Source: Brachypodius melanocephalos
Taxonomy: Eukaryota > Chordata > Aves > Passeriformes > Pycnonotidae
Assembly: GCA_013398615.1 (NCBI GenBank)
Contig: VZSR01000479.1
Span: forward strand, 5,555,105 to 5,619,104
DNA length: 64,000 nt
Reading direction: 5' to 3'
A model generated the notes under the pieces. That model was not told the DNA's origin. It saw only the letters and a program-made list of their open reading frames with translations, and ran no database searches. This document shows positions 13,847 through 25,700 of this stretch, one piece after another. The translations under genes were made by a program, and so were the position numbers. Numbering within the stretch: the stretch's first letter is position 1; the number at the start of each line of letters is the position of its first letter.

Positions 13847-13910
13847 TATCAGGTATTTCTTTTATCAGCTATTTCTTTTATCAGCTATTTCTTTTATTAG
13901 CTATTTTTCT
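13847..13910 (+). repeat. four-copy 16-bp tandem repeat
   Basis: Unit tatcagctatttcttt is repeated at 13847-13862 (one change), 13863-13878, 13879-13894 (exact copies) and 13895-13910 (diverged). The near identity of the middle units suggests recent slippage. Confidence 0.9.
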
Positions 13911-14289
13911 GATCAAATCAAATCTTCAGCTGCCTGCTATGGACAGCTATAATTCTCTATGGCCTGTAGTTTTTCAATGTAAGGGCATCTATTTGTTAAA
14001 GAGGGTAATTAGCCAAAAGCATTAAAGATGGCACCTTAAAGACAATTTGTTGTGTCCTCACCTCAAACACATTTATCAGAACCTCAGTGGATATGGCAAT
14101 TTCAGAGGATTTCATTACTCAGGTCGGACACACTGTGACCTCTATACCAACACCAATAAACAGAAGCTGAATTAGCTGGCAGGTTATTTTTAACTCTGCT
14201 TAGGCAATATTGAGTCAGAGCATCAAATAACCTGTGCTTTACAGATTAGTGGTCAGTTACCCATCGAAAGTGTCACAGCACTAATACAT

Positions 14290-14610
14290 TAATAACCTAA
14301 TAGGCACTAACAGCCTTGAGCAGCCTCACCCCCAGCCTTGCCCCAGGTGCCCATTTAAGCTCAGCCCTGGCCTGCCAATCCCTCCCTGAGCAAAGCAGGA
14401 GCTTGTGCTGGAGCCATTGCCACCCCTGGCCAGGAATCCTGACCTGACTTGACCATGGGCCTGTCTCAGCCCCAGGGACCTGCTCCATGATGTGGCTGAA
14501 CCTGGCTGGCACTGTGGACCTGCCTTGCTGAGCTGGGTGGTGACCCCTGCCCAGCTGCCTACCAGACCCCTGCCTCCCAGACAGCCCTTGTCATACTGGA
14601 ACCTTCCTCA
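14290..14610. other. GC-rich block in AT-rich DNA, possible old repeat
   Basis: About 300 bp rich in C and G (many 'cctggc' and 'ccagccctg' words) with sharp AT-rich borders on both sides. Composition suggests a degraded LTR or other inserted element, but I cannot assign a family and see no target-site duplication. Confidence 0.3.
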
Positions 14611-14924
14611 AAAAGTTAATGATTGAAAAACTGGGGGTTTTGCTAGATAGAGATATTATATATATATATAAAATTAAAGAATAAAACACATTGGCCCAAT
14701 GGAGTTTGAACAGCATGCCTACAGTGCACTACAGGAATACGGCATTTTCTCCACACAGTTTATTTTCAGACAAATTATAAACTATTAACACACCTTTGTG
14801 GTGGCTCTTTCCACAGAAAGGACAAACAGCACCTCTATCAATAATTTTCTTATCTTGTTTTGCAGTTTGATGGGTACTGTTAACTGCACCTATTAACAAT
14901 TTTGCATAAAACATATACCTAGCA

Positions 14925-14948
14925 TATATATATATATATATATATATA
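14925..14948. repeat. (TA)n microsatellite
   Basis: Uninterrupted alternating TA, about 12 units. A shorter TA run is at about 14657-14670. Confidence 0.9.
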
Positions 14949-14970
14949 CAGCAGCTGTAATATAACATCT

Positions 14971-15035
14971 TATAGAATCACAGAATTAAACAATGGGATT
15001 GGATTGCAACACATTTAGAGTTACTCCCTTCAGTG
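14971..15035 (-). mobile_element. possible CR1 3' terminal remnant
   Basis: The + strand begins tagaatcacagaatt and continues as a degraded copy of the CR1 tail read in reverse. Only about 60 bases match, so the call is weak. Confidence 0.4.
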
Positions 15036-16388
15036 ATTCATGCTTACTTCTGGAGAGACAATATTAGACCGCTGTTGCATTTCTAAAAGTGCATCCCATA
15101 AAGATTTGCTCATATAAACCATGTTTTACCTCATAATTATAAAGGAAGGCTTTTGCAAAGAGGAATATAGATAAGCCATTGTTTTCCTAATTGTATTTCA
15201 GGTTCAGTGTGTACATTAGAAACTTTTACAAAATAACTTGGGTGATTTCTATTCCCAAGACAGGCTGGTTCTTGCTGCCTGCCTGTGCAGCAGCTGGTGT
15301 CTAGCAGAACAGCTCATGAGCCTCCAGCAAACACGACACACTAACCCACTTTCTGGGCATGAGTCTCATTCACTGCTCCAGTCTGCAGTGTTGGGTTTAA
15401 ATTGTTAAAGCTGCAGAGTTTGAACACAAAGTTTAGGTGTTTGGGATTTAATTTAAGAATTACAATTAAACTTTTAAAAGGAATGGCTACAATATAGGAC
15501 TTATTTGGCTTAGCACCCTGATGCAAATGCAACTGCTTTCAGAGAGAAGCTAAGACTGACCCTGAATACCCTTCAGCATGGAAATTATGGGGCCTGTGTG
15601 AAATTCCAGCCAGACTCCAGCACCATGGCCTCCTCTGTGATTTTCCAAGAGCTGAAGACAGCACTCAACCAAGAATTGTGTCCTTTGGTTACGTGGATTT
15701 GTCAGAATCATGATCACAATGAAAATGAAGCAGAGCTTGTGTAAATCCTGCGATGAAGTTCAGCTATGCCAAAGTAAGGGTGCCAAAAAAGCTGATGGTG
15801 AGTTCTTTTTGAGAACTCTCTGTATGAACTGGCTTTGTACAGCACCATGTACTGTATGGCTTCCTACCTGATATTACAATAAACATCCTTATTTCCTTTT
15901 TTTTTTTTTCTGTACTCTCTCCTCTCACTTTTGCAGTCTGTTAAAAATTAGTTGAGAAATGGCCAATAATTTCTAGACTTTTCACACAGTCCTTGTATAG
16001 GTTTCAAGTTCATGGCATACTGATGAATTGACACATTCATTCTTTGGTCTCAGGGAAATTTTGATTTCCTGAATGCTTTCTTATACTAATTAACTCATGG
16101 CTTTATTCAAACTGTTTTTCTTGATTACTACTTCAAAGCCCAGCGATAAAAAATCTGAATATCATTCTTGATCAAAGTACAGAAAGAGTATGTATTATGA
16201 AACCTGTAATGCAAAACATTCCTGTAATCACCATAAACATGAGAAGTGAGTAGACTGTACCTTTCTGTAAATCTGGTTTGAGGAGAGACAACCACAGGAG
16301 GAAGGCTAAGCTCGACTTTTGAGTGGCTGGATGACGTGGGCAGTAACGGCTCAGACAAGCAGGGTCTGTATCCAGTTCACCCACCTGT

Positions 16389-16516
16389 ATCAGGGCCAGG
16401 CTGCACAGGGCTCTGAGCAACCTGATCCAGGGGAAGGTGTCCCTGCCCATGGCAAGGGGTTGGAGCAACTTGACCTTTAAGGTCCTTTCCAACCCAAACC
16501 ATTCTGTGGTTCTATG
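16389..16516 (+). mobile_element. CR1 LINE 3' end
   Basis: Forward-strand copy of the CR1 terminus: 'gggctctgagcaacctgatc', 'gtgtccctgcccatggca', the 'ggttggagcaacttgacctt' block, then 'ccaacccaaaccattctgtg' and a final ggttctatg. Confidence 0.9.
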
Positions 16517-18125
16517 CAGTGATGTAGTTTCCCTTCATCTTTGCATCTTGAGTATGAGATGAAGGATTTGGAGACACCAGCAGAAGCTCTGTGCCAGGCA
16601 CCTGCAGTATAAGTAGGAGACACAGTCTCCAGGATGGGCCCATGTTTGTACTTATTTCCTTCCACTACTGTCAAATCCATAGCTGACCTTTCTTTTCTTT
16701 TTTTTTTTTTTAAAATTCACATATACCTGTAAGCATTTGAGCAATAATGACTACAGCTATAAATTGTATAGAACTCTTCAATACTATTTTATACTTGTCT
16801 ATTTTAAGTTAGATATAAAATGTGTATCTGCTAGGCCAGATCAAAACAGGAAATTCTTCTATACAGAAAGCCTGAGAGATTAGCCTATATGAATCTCTCT
16901 AACGTACATTTGAACCTGTTCCTGCACAGCAGCCCAAAGGTTACTGGCAGTGCACCAGAGAAACCCATGACTGGTGGATTTAGATAGTAGCTGCAAATCT
17001 GCACTAATCTCTGTTTACAATCTATCCTCTACTACTGTCTATAGAGAGTAACTACTAAGATGAAGATGGTTTTCATAGCAGTATTTACTGGCAAAATCAG
17101 TTTTAAACCATCTACTAGGAACAAAATACTTGAAAAATTTACCTGGAACCTAATCTCCTACTTCCCATAAACAGAATAAAGCAGCCAAGAACCATATAGG
17201 TAAGAGTAATTTTGGTACATTTTCTAAACTATATTGATTTTAAGAGTGCGGTGCATTTTCTCTCTCTGTCTGAGAAAATTGAAAATTACTTAAAGAATTG
17301 AGGAATTTGAAGATGTCACAGTGACTGTATGGCAAATATTCCTTTCCATTTGTTTCACTAGCCTTTCAACATGCTAATTTTCTAGGCTTTTAGATGTGTG
17401 GGAATAAACTGTATTTCGATGTCACACAAATAGTCAGTTAACTTTTGCCAGCTTTGGTTTTATGTAGGGCAGATATAATCTACCATGGAAGTGCTGCACA
17501 TGTTTAGCATTACCTCTTCATAAAAAATGATATAAAGGCTTATTACTGGTAAATAATTGCTATATGCAAGAGCCAGGAAATCTGTGGCTGCAAGTGTTTT
17601 GCAGTTGGTAATAAAAGCACCATTGTTCAGATAGAGCTAGATATAACTACAATAATAAAGCAGCACTGATTAGTGATGAACTGTAATACACTGTGCCTGC
17701 ATAGACTAAATCTGGAAGGGTTTTAAAAATTATGCTTTAGATAACAAAATAAAAGGCATACTTTGGGCATCTGCAGTTTGGATGTGATACAGTGCTCAGC
17801 ACTCTTTCAGTGGGGTGCTTTGAGAGGACCCAGAGAGGCTACACACAGCAAGCAGGGAAAGCCTTGCGGTTCAGAGTGGGGCCCTTTTTGGCCCAAAGAG
17901 TGCTAGAAATCAGTAATGGCTGTTTGTACCCCATCCTTCTTTGAGTATGATTCCATGCCTAGGTCCCATGGGAGGGGCAGGGGATGGCTCTGCTTGGAAG
18001 GAGCAGCCTCTGGAAGAGGCTTGTGGGGCAGTTTCCAAGGCTAGGGCTGCCCCAGCTCAAGGAAGATGCGGGCTTCCAGGGACTTCATGTCAGGAAATGA
18101 TGGAAAATACATGTGGCAGGAAATG
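16517..18125. other. intergenic, AT-rich
   Basis: No gene recognised. The part at 17200-17760 is AT-rich and free of obvious repeats. Confidence 0.35.
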
Positions 18126-18129
18126 AGTG

Positions 18130-19135
18130 TGAGCCAGTGTGTGCTGAGGTGGCCAAGAAGGACAATGGGACCCAGCCTGTATCAGCAACAGCGTGGCCAT
18201 TGGGACCAGAGAAGGGACTGTGTGCTGTACTGGTGAGGCCACACCTGCAGTGCCATGTCCAGTTCTGGTGCCCTCACTTCACAGACACTGGAAGACTGGA
18301 GCGGGTCCAGAGAATGGCAACGGAGCTGGAGAAGGGTCTGCAGCACCAGTCTGGTGAGGAGCAGCTGAGGGAGCTGGGGGAGCACAGTTTGGGGATAAGG
18401 GGACTCCAGACAGACCTTCTTGCTCTCTGCCAGGTGGGAGTCAGGGACCAGGCAGCCAGCAACAGGACAAGAGGACATGGTCTGAAGGCAGAGCAGGGGA
18501 GGTTTAGGTTTGGCATTAGGAAGAATTTCTTCCCAGAAAATGTCATCAGACATTGGAATGGGCTGCCCAGGGAGGTGTTGGAGCCACCATCCCTGAAGGT
18601 GTTAAAGGGAAAGCTGGTGTGACACTCAGTGCTGTACCGAAAATCATGCTAGGAAAAGCCAGTGTCTATAAATGAGACAGAAGAGCCCTGCAACTTTATT
18701 CCAATAAAAGGGGGGAGTCCGCTGGGTCTCAGGGTTTTAGAGGGCTCGGCCTCCTTCTGAACTCCCAGCTGCATGTTGCCCTCTTCCTTTCTCCATCAGC
18801 TGAGGCACTAAGAAGGTACAACCTTCCCGAGCTGCCTACTACATATCCCTGTCTGGAACCTGTCATTTTACCCCAAAGTTCAGAAACTCAGGCTTGTGCG
18901 GACCTACTTGTCTGTTTCAGGAGTCAAACTGTCTGGGTTCTGTAACTAACATGAGGCTTGAAGTGGGTAGAAACATTAAGACCTATTTCGAAGACGTTAA
19001 CACCCATACCCTCACCCACGGGATTGCTTGGAAAGCCATGAGTACACACGCTTGCTATCAGTGCCACGGTCTGTTTGACAAGTTAAGTCTTTGGTCACAG
19101 GTTGGACTCGATAAATGATCGTGTGATTCTGAGAT
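18130..19135 (+). mobile_element. CR1 LINE 3' region, interrupted by an LTR
   Basis: Forward CR1 sequence runs from 'gctgaggtggccaagaagg' near 18145, through the 'gtatcagcaacagcgtggcc' and 'ggtccagagaatggcaac' blocks, to 'aagaatttcttccc' and 'gggctgcccagggaggtg' at about 18560. It stops inside the conserved 'cactcagtgc' motif at 18632 and resumes with 'gtgccacggtctg' at 19061, ending in the gattctgag tail near 19132. The 169-aa open frame at 18113-18622 is a by-product of this non-coding CR1 3' region, not a protein. Confidence 0.9.
18633..19060. mobile_element. putative solo LTR nested in CR1, 428 bp
   Basis: The insertion begins TGTACCGA and ends GCTATCA (TG...CA ends, as in retroviral LTRs). 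It is flanked on both sides by GTGC (18629-18632 and 19061-19064), consistent with a 4-bp target-site duplication. Inside are a TATAAA-like motif (about 18668) and an AATAAA (about 18703). No coding sequence or second LTR is present. Family and strand are not determined; the CR1 motif on either side joins perfectly when the insert is removed. Confidence 0.7.
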
Positions 19136-19263
19136 GGAGACCTGGTGAGAGGGGAGCTCTGTAGGAGTCCGGCAAGGACCAGAAGGTGAACCCGGCCTTG
19201 CCCACCTCACCCCCCCATTTTACCCGCGGCCCGACGGCGGCCAGCGCGAAATGGCGCCGCCGT

Positions 19264-19269
19264 CACGTG
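19264..19269. promoter_or_regulatory. canonical E-box CACGTG
   Basis: Perfect CACGTG within the CpG island, the site class bound by CLOCK:BMAL1 and also by USF and MYC. FBXL21 is a clock-associated gene, which makes circadian control plausible; binding is not shown by the sequence. Confidence 0.55.
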
Positions 19270-19437
19270 CCCGCCGCCCGCGGCCTCGCCCGGCGCCTGC
19301 GCTGGGGCGGCGGGGCCGCGGCTCCGCCCTCGGCGTGTCCCGGGCGCTGCGGGCTGAGCGCGGTGCTGGCCCTGCTCTGCCCCTGCTCGGTGCCTCGGCC
19401 CGGCCTCACGCTGCGAGGGAGCCGCGCACCGGCGGCG
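19270..19437 (+). other. FBXL21: putative non-coding first exon of FBXL21
   Basis: A donor GCG|GTGAGC lies at 19437/19438, and the next good exon on this strand starts at 26770. The transcription start is not determined, so the left edge is arbitrary. If correct, intron 1 spans 19438-26769. Confidence 0.45.
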
Positions 19438-19524
19438 GTGAGCGGCGGGGCGGCCGCGGGGACCGGCCCTTGCGCGGCGGCCGGGGGCGGGGGGGACAGG
19501 CCGCGGGGGCGGCCCGGGTTGTGG

Positions 19525-19604
19525 AGACAGACGGGCAGGCAGACGGAGGGACAGACAGACGGACTGACGGAGGGACAGACAAACAGGCAGCAGGCAGACA
19601 GGAA
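19525..19604. repeat. GACA/GACG-type imperfect simple repeat
   Basis: Imperfect tandem of gacag, gacgg and ggca words at the 3' edge of the CpG island, likely within intron 1 or an alternative first exon of FBXL21. Confidence 0.75.
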
Positions 19605-19740
19605 GACCCACTCCGCTCCTGGAGGCTCGTATTCTCCCTGAGCGCCAAACCTCGTGAGGGGCTCTGTGTGCGGTACCCTGGGTTTGTGCCATCCCGGGGG
19701 CTCTCACCGAGCTGCGGGAGCGCGGTGCCTGGGAGCTGAT

Positions 19741-22700
19741 TTTCCCATGTAAGGAGCTTACATGGCCTGTTAAAGTCGGCTAGGAAGGTTTCAAGGAAAC
19801 CTGTGGAAGTAACAATTGTATTTTATTTCTGCCGTAGGCGTGTAGGTGGACCGTCAGGAGAGCTTTTCTAAAGAGCCGTGCAGTTTCAGATGTGTCATTG
19901 AGTAAAAGGAGGGGTCTCGGGCGTTGGGCACAGGGGGTGGCTTCCTTCTGAAAATAATGCGTCAGTAGAAGTCCAGTATCTAAATTTCACCACCAAAAAG
20001 TGGCAGTGCATTTGTATTTCTTCAGTTAAAATTAATGCAAGCATTAAGATGTTTAGCTGAGCGTGGTTATTTTTGGAACTCTGAGGGTTTGTCATAAACG
20101 TGCTAAAAGTGTGGTAAATCCCTTGAGTCAGAGGCTCAGTTTTGAGAAAAATGAGGACTGATTAAAAAAAAAAATCCTCTTCAGAAGGAAAAATGCCGCA
20201 CATTAAAAGTCTAAAATGCCCTAGATGAAGAAAAATCTTAATCTCTTAACTCATCATTCTGAAGGACTAGGTCTTCTGAGATTTGGGCTTAAAATGTGTG
20301 TTTTACCTATGTTTTGCACCATACTCCGAGGTTGAGTTTGTGTTGGCAGCAGTTTTCCAAGGCTGCCTGCTTTGTGCTGCCCTTGCTCCCTCGACGAACT
20401 CTGCCTTCGAATTCCTTAACGTGGTGAGGCTGCTGTCACTGAACTGCGATTTCTTTAAAGACATTGTGATTAATGGGACCGGTATTTCAGCCATGTAAAG
20501 TAGGTCCGCAAACATTAATTTCCAGGTGTTAGAAAGTTCAAGCTTAATTATCAAGATGTCTATTTCATCCCAGAGTATTTACAAGTTTGGTTATTTGGAA
20601 GGGTTTTTATTTCTCAGGAACTCAAATTTTTGCTGCATTTGTGTTTGGTTGCTGCTGTTTCTACTAGAAATCTGATTTTACGGTGTTTTATTGATTCCTG
20701 TTGAGAACTGGAAGGGAAATCTAGAAATCAGAGGAAGCAGTTACTTTGTGGCTTGATTCTGTGATATGTTTGGTTACAGTAATAAAACCTGGTTTTGAAC
20801 TGACATTGTAGCCTGGGAAATAGTGAACAGCTACTGAAGGCATGTTTAACAGAGCCACTGCTGACCACTTTTCAAATCCCCCACCAAGCCCCCCATGCCA
20901 TGATAGTGTTTTAATGTCTTAATTTTAGCAGAAATTTATAGCTCTGTTGGCAGGATAAGTTGCAGAAACAGTTAGTTAACTTGATTTTTTCTGAATCCTG
21001 TTGGCTTCAGTGGATTTGAGGTAGTTTGAGTAAGATGCTGTGCAGCTCTCAAAATGCTCGATCACAGGTAGAGCTGTATGGGGGGCGTGCACCAACTGTT
21101 GATACTTTGCTTTGTACAAATGAGGATATGAATAGATTTTATGAACATCAGCAGTGATCAAAGTGTTTCATTTCAATGACTGTTGCTGCGGTTTATCTTT
21201 GATAATCATTTGAGTAACTACATTAGATAACAATTTACTGTTGTTGTTTGCATAACAAGTTTGTATTTGATTGCATCTCTGATAACTATAATATTTTATT
21301 ACATACATTTCTGCTTACCCAAGCTAACATGATTTACATTGATTTGGATAGTTCTTGTGGCCATAGACATTCAGATGTACATTAGATGTACACTTGATTA
21401 TCATTTTTATTGCTAACAGTCACTTTCACTAATTTTTTTTAATGTGTTATCTAAAATTTTGCTAGTTCTTATATACAGTGTAAAAGTGTGAACTTCCTTC
21501 TCTATGGAGGGGTCTTGGGACAGGTCTGCTCAAGAGAAGGTCTCTTCCTCAGGGGTACTCTTGGTTATTTGGCTCTTACAGGTAACCAGCCCCATCTCTG
21601 TGAAATTCAGAAGCCTGCTGAGCACTGTATTGTCTTGTATTTGATACAGTTATTACTATAAAAGGATATTACTGTCCTTTGCTTAATTTTCGGATGTCAG
21701 TTTACTGTTACTAATTACTTTTGCCTGTGGCCACGTGAGGAGTGTTGGGAAGAATACTGAAATCCTGAGTTCAGAACAGGTGGAAGGTATTCATCTCCCA
21801 CCCCCATGATGGGCTATGTAAAAGCAATGTAAAGTTTATCACAACAAAGGCTTCAGGTTTTTGTTGTGTTTTTATTAAAAAAAAATTTTTGTGGTAGTCC
21901 TGGGGTTAAAGCTTAGAATGATTACATATGGCGGAAGACTGAAGCACAAACTTACCTGTAATGTCATATTAAAGGAAAATGGTGTGGAGGGAGGCAAGAG
22001 ACTTTTAATCTGAACCCCTTGCTGCACTGCCTTGTGATGCCCTTCCCAGGTGGCCCAGGCTGTCACCTGGATTCTGGGAGCTCGTAAACAGGGAGGTGGC
22101 TGCGGGCTGGGTGCTTTGTTGTTGTCAGGGCAGGGAGCAGCTCCTGCCCTGTGACTGCAGCCAGGCCTGGGCAGGTGCTGATGAGGGCTGGCCTTTGTGG
22201 TAGGAAGCTGAGCCGTGTGGCCTCTGTGTGTTCATCACACAGTTTCCCAGGCCATTAGACAGCCTTGCCACAGAAGGGAAGAAGGCAGGAGAAAACATTT
22301 GGGTGGGTTTTTTTCTTTGTTTTTCATGATTCTTAGATTACTTTAGTAGCTAGAGTGTTGATTACCAAGATTTGCTAGTAGTGGTAGTAATAATGAAAAT
22401 ACTGAATAACTTGCTGTTTACATTGTACTGTTGACCACTAAATGTAAATGCAGTTGCAGCATTTGTTTCCCATCACTTTTGTACTTAGTCTGGCCCCATG
22501 TTTCTCTCAGTGACAATATTTGCATTGTAGGATAAGCTACCTTGTGTTAAAATGATCCCTTCAAGCTCCTTTACAAAAGCAAGAAAATTTATAAATTGAT
22601 GTAAATGTATTTTCCCAACATTTTTTACTGGATGTAATATGAAGATTTTTTTTTTCACAACTAACACAGGTTTTTGTGGCATTTTATCTGGACAGGAGGG

Positions 22701-25700
22701 GAAAGCAGACAGATGCATGTGAGTGCCCCATGGCTGCAGCTGCCTCAGTTCATTCTTTTATTGCCTGTTGTAACTTGGAAGCATTCTTTAGGTAAGAAGG
22801 TTGCTTCAAAATACGTGGTTTATAAAGTTAATGCACTTCTCTGCTGAAACTTTAAATTGCATCACCATGTTTTGTGCTCTCAGTTAAAATGTTGTTTAAG
22901 CATGCTGTTTATATATGGCATTGTAAACCTTTTATTTGTTAGACACTGACAGTACTTATGAAAATGAATTCTGTCTGCTGTACAGACTCTGCTAACTTCA
23001 CAGGAGAGAGAACATGTGATACGTGCAGACTGTGCAATACAAGGCCACCATAAATGACAGATTTCTTCAGGTGCCACCCACAGAGTTACTAATAAATATC
23101 AGCTTTCTCTTTATAGACAAGCATGACTACTCAGCTCTAAATTTTCTGGTGTGTGAGCTGAGCAGAAGCATTACTTGTACAGATTGCAGTACTTGGGCTT
23201 GATTTTGTGGGGAAGATGGGGCCTTCTTCTCATGTATTCATAAATAACGTGTACTACACCTTTGTTAAGCTTGACATCTATAATGCTGGTATTAACTGGG
23301 TAGTTTTTCAAAAGATGATGATATGACTTGGAGAATCTAAAGTCTTGTCCCATTTTTAAAGAAAAATAGATAAGTTCAGCATTGGAAGGTTTCTAAAGAT
23401 GTTATTACTGGTTGAACACAATACCTGGTAAACATCTTCTGTTTCTACAATCTGTCATGATTTAGTCAGGTGGATGTTCTTGTACCTTTCCATTAAAACA
23501 TCTTGAGATAATGTAAAATTGGTAACTGGATAAGGGGGTTTGGGTCTATTTTCTCATAGTGCACCAAGATACTCTGTCATACTAAGAGACAGGATGGTTT
23601 TTTTCATTAGTATGTGGGAGGATATTTGTACATTATTGGTATCTTTCTTCCAGATACAGTTTGACTAGCCAAAATTATTTAGTATCAAAATCATCATGGT
23701 GCAGTAAGCATACTATGGGAGTAAAAGTAAGTAAAGTTTAAAGCCAAGAGTCTTTAAATGTCAAAGTATTAGAGGTCCTGTCATTAAGTATAACTTGATT
23801 CACATGGGTTTGGTATAGAGTAGGCTGGAAAAAAATTAAACATTTGTTATCAAGGTTTATAGTTTTCTTTGGGTAATACTCAAGAATTCAGAGGTGTATC
23901 TGTGTTGCAAAAGAGTGCTCATGTGGCTAAAACTGTAGATAATGCAAAACCTATTTTTTTGCCAACAGTTACACAGTCCCCTTAGTTAAGTGGTATTTTT
24001 CAGATGACGTTTGGTAAAACCAACTTGCTTGTTACATTCTGTTGCTCTGCTTCCACATCTGGCGTGCAGAGCAGTGGGTATTTTTCATCTCAGTCTTTGT
24101 TCCAGAATTGATGTTAGTCCTTTCTATGGGGTTCCCAGACATTGCAGAACAGTTTTTCTTTGGTTGGTGGCTTCACAGGTTGGTTCATCTTCTGGGACCC
24201 ATCCCTGCCTTCTGGTTAAGGAATCCATGCACACATACAGGATGACTCAACAGTGGGATGGATGTTCAGATACCAGAAAGGTGCTGGTAACTTGACAGGA
24301 ACCTCCACATTCTTTGGAGGTAGGGTTGTGTGTGTTTGTGTGTGTAAACCTCTCATTTGAATGCTACCTGTGTTATATCACATAGGACTGTAATTTCGCC
24401 AGCTACAGTTGTACTTTAAAATACATATTGTTCATAAAGTATTCAGAATGATGTAAGGATGCTTATTTTTGCAGTAAACATTTGGGCTTCATGTTTGTTT
24501 AAAATGTTATGATGCATGACCAATGGAGCCCTTTTCTGGCATTGCATCCCACACTGCATAATAGGAATTCATTTTGCTAGATATAAAGAACTGTAGTGTA
24601 GAATACTAAATGTAGAAATTCTGGAGACAGCAGTTTATAAAGGCTGTAGCAACAAGAGCAAGTTTTGGCCAAATTCCAGCAGGCAGAGCATAGCTGCTGT
24701 GTACACCAGCAATACCTTTCTGCATCTCTTCCTACATCTGGAGTGCTGCTTCTGGTCTGTAGCTCGACCTGGTTTAGAGAAATGCCCTTTCTTGTTGTTC
24801 TCAGATGTCAGAACTTCTTTGTGGGAGCCAAATCAGCACCCATGAAGTTCAAGTAAGTTTCAAATAAGATAGGAGACATTTCCGTTTTCATCAGATGCCT
24901 ATCTTTAACCAAGATGTTGCAGATCTGCATGAGAACAGCAATAGCAAGGAGAAGCTTCTCCAACAACAGCATTTGTTCAATCTCATTTTTATGTTCTGGA
25001 CTTTTGTTTTAGGAAACAGCCAAGTCTGTAATTCCTCTTAAGTAGGGAGGAGGAAAAACAAACAACAGGTGTATTTGACTCAAAAGGTATTTAGCCTTTG
25101 CTAAATTTAGCAAGGCTATGAGCAATTGTAAAAAGAGAGTTTTGTAATGGTTAATTACTACATCCACACTTAATGGTTTGGAATGCCCATTTGTAATGTG
25201 ACTTAGTATAGTCTAAAATCATAAAACGTGGTTGTGTGGATGATAACTTGATGGTCTAATAGCAAAATGTTTATTCATGCTGAGCCTGCATCTTCATTAC
25301 ATTAGTAACACTGTTATTGTAAGCCATGTGTCCACTCAGGGAAGAAAAACTATTCATATAATTTAAGGAGTGTTGCTGGCTTATTTTTCTGCATATACTG
25401 CTGATTCCAATCACTAATGGAAATTTAAATAGACTTGGTGCATATGTATAAAAACTGCTAAAATAAATTCCTTGGTGATTGAGATAATTTGTCAGGAAGT
25501 CAAGCAGTAGTGAAGCTGGTCATATGAACAACCCTTAATAAATTGGCTACATAGTTTTTTCCAGCTTCTTAAAGAATGCACATGCTTTCTTTTCATAAAA
25601 ATGGAGTTTGTCAGACACTCATGAGCCAAACAAGTCAGGTTTTATAGGTTGGGGAGAATGCCAGGTAAATTTTTGATAGGATAGTACGTATTTTGGCAGC

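Larger units (their letters stand above)
19195..19740. promoter_or_regulatory. CpG island, putative FBXL21 promoter
   Basis: The only strongly CpG-rich stretch in the window, with dense CG dinucleotides and GC boxes between 19220 and 19510. It lies upstream of FBXL21 on the same strand, separated from the first coding exon by about 7.3 kb. The large overlapping frames on both strands here (19186-19641, 19251-19739, 19207-19707) result from the low stop-codon density of GC-rich DNA. I cannot exclude a divergent transcript on the reverse strand. Confidence 0.8.

Noticed and set aside
15625..15744. Short 39-aa frame starting MASSVIF near an AATAAA
   Set aside because: Considered as a remnant gene or retrocopy; no family recognised and no flanking duplication.
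18113..18622. 169-aa forward open frame
   Set aside because: It lies wholly in the CR1 3' region and shares its blocks with the other CR1 fragments; not a gene.
19186..19739. Large overlapping frames on both strands (151-166 aa)
   Set aside because: GC-rich CpG-island sequence with few stop codons, Arg/Pro/Ala-rich on every frame and no family match.
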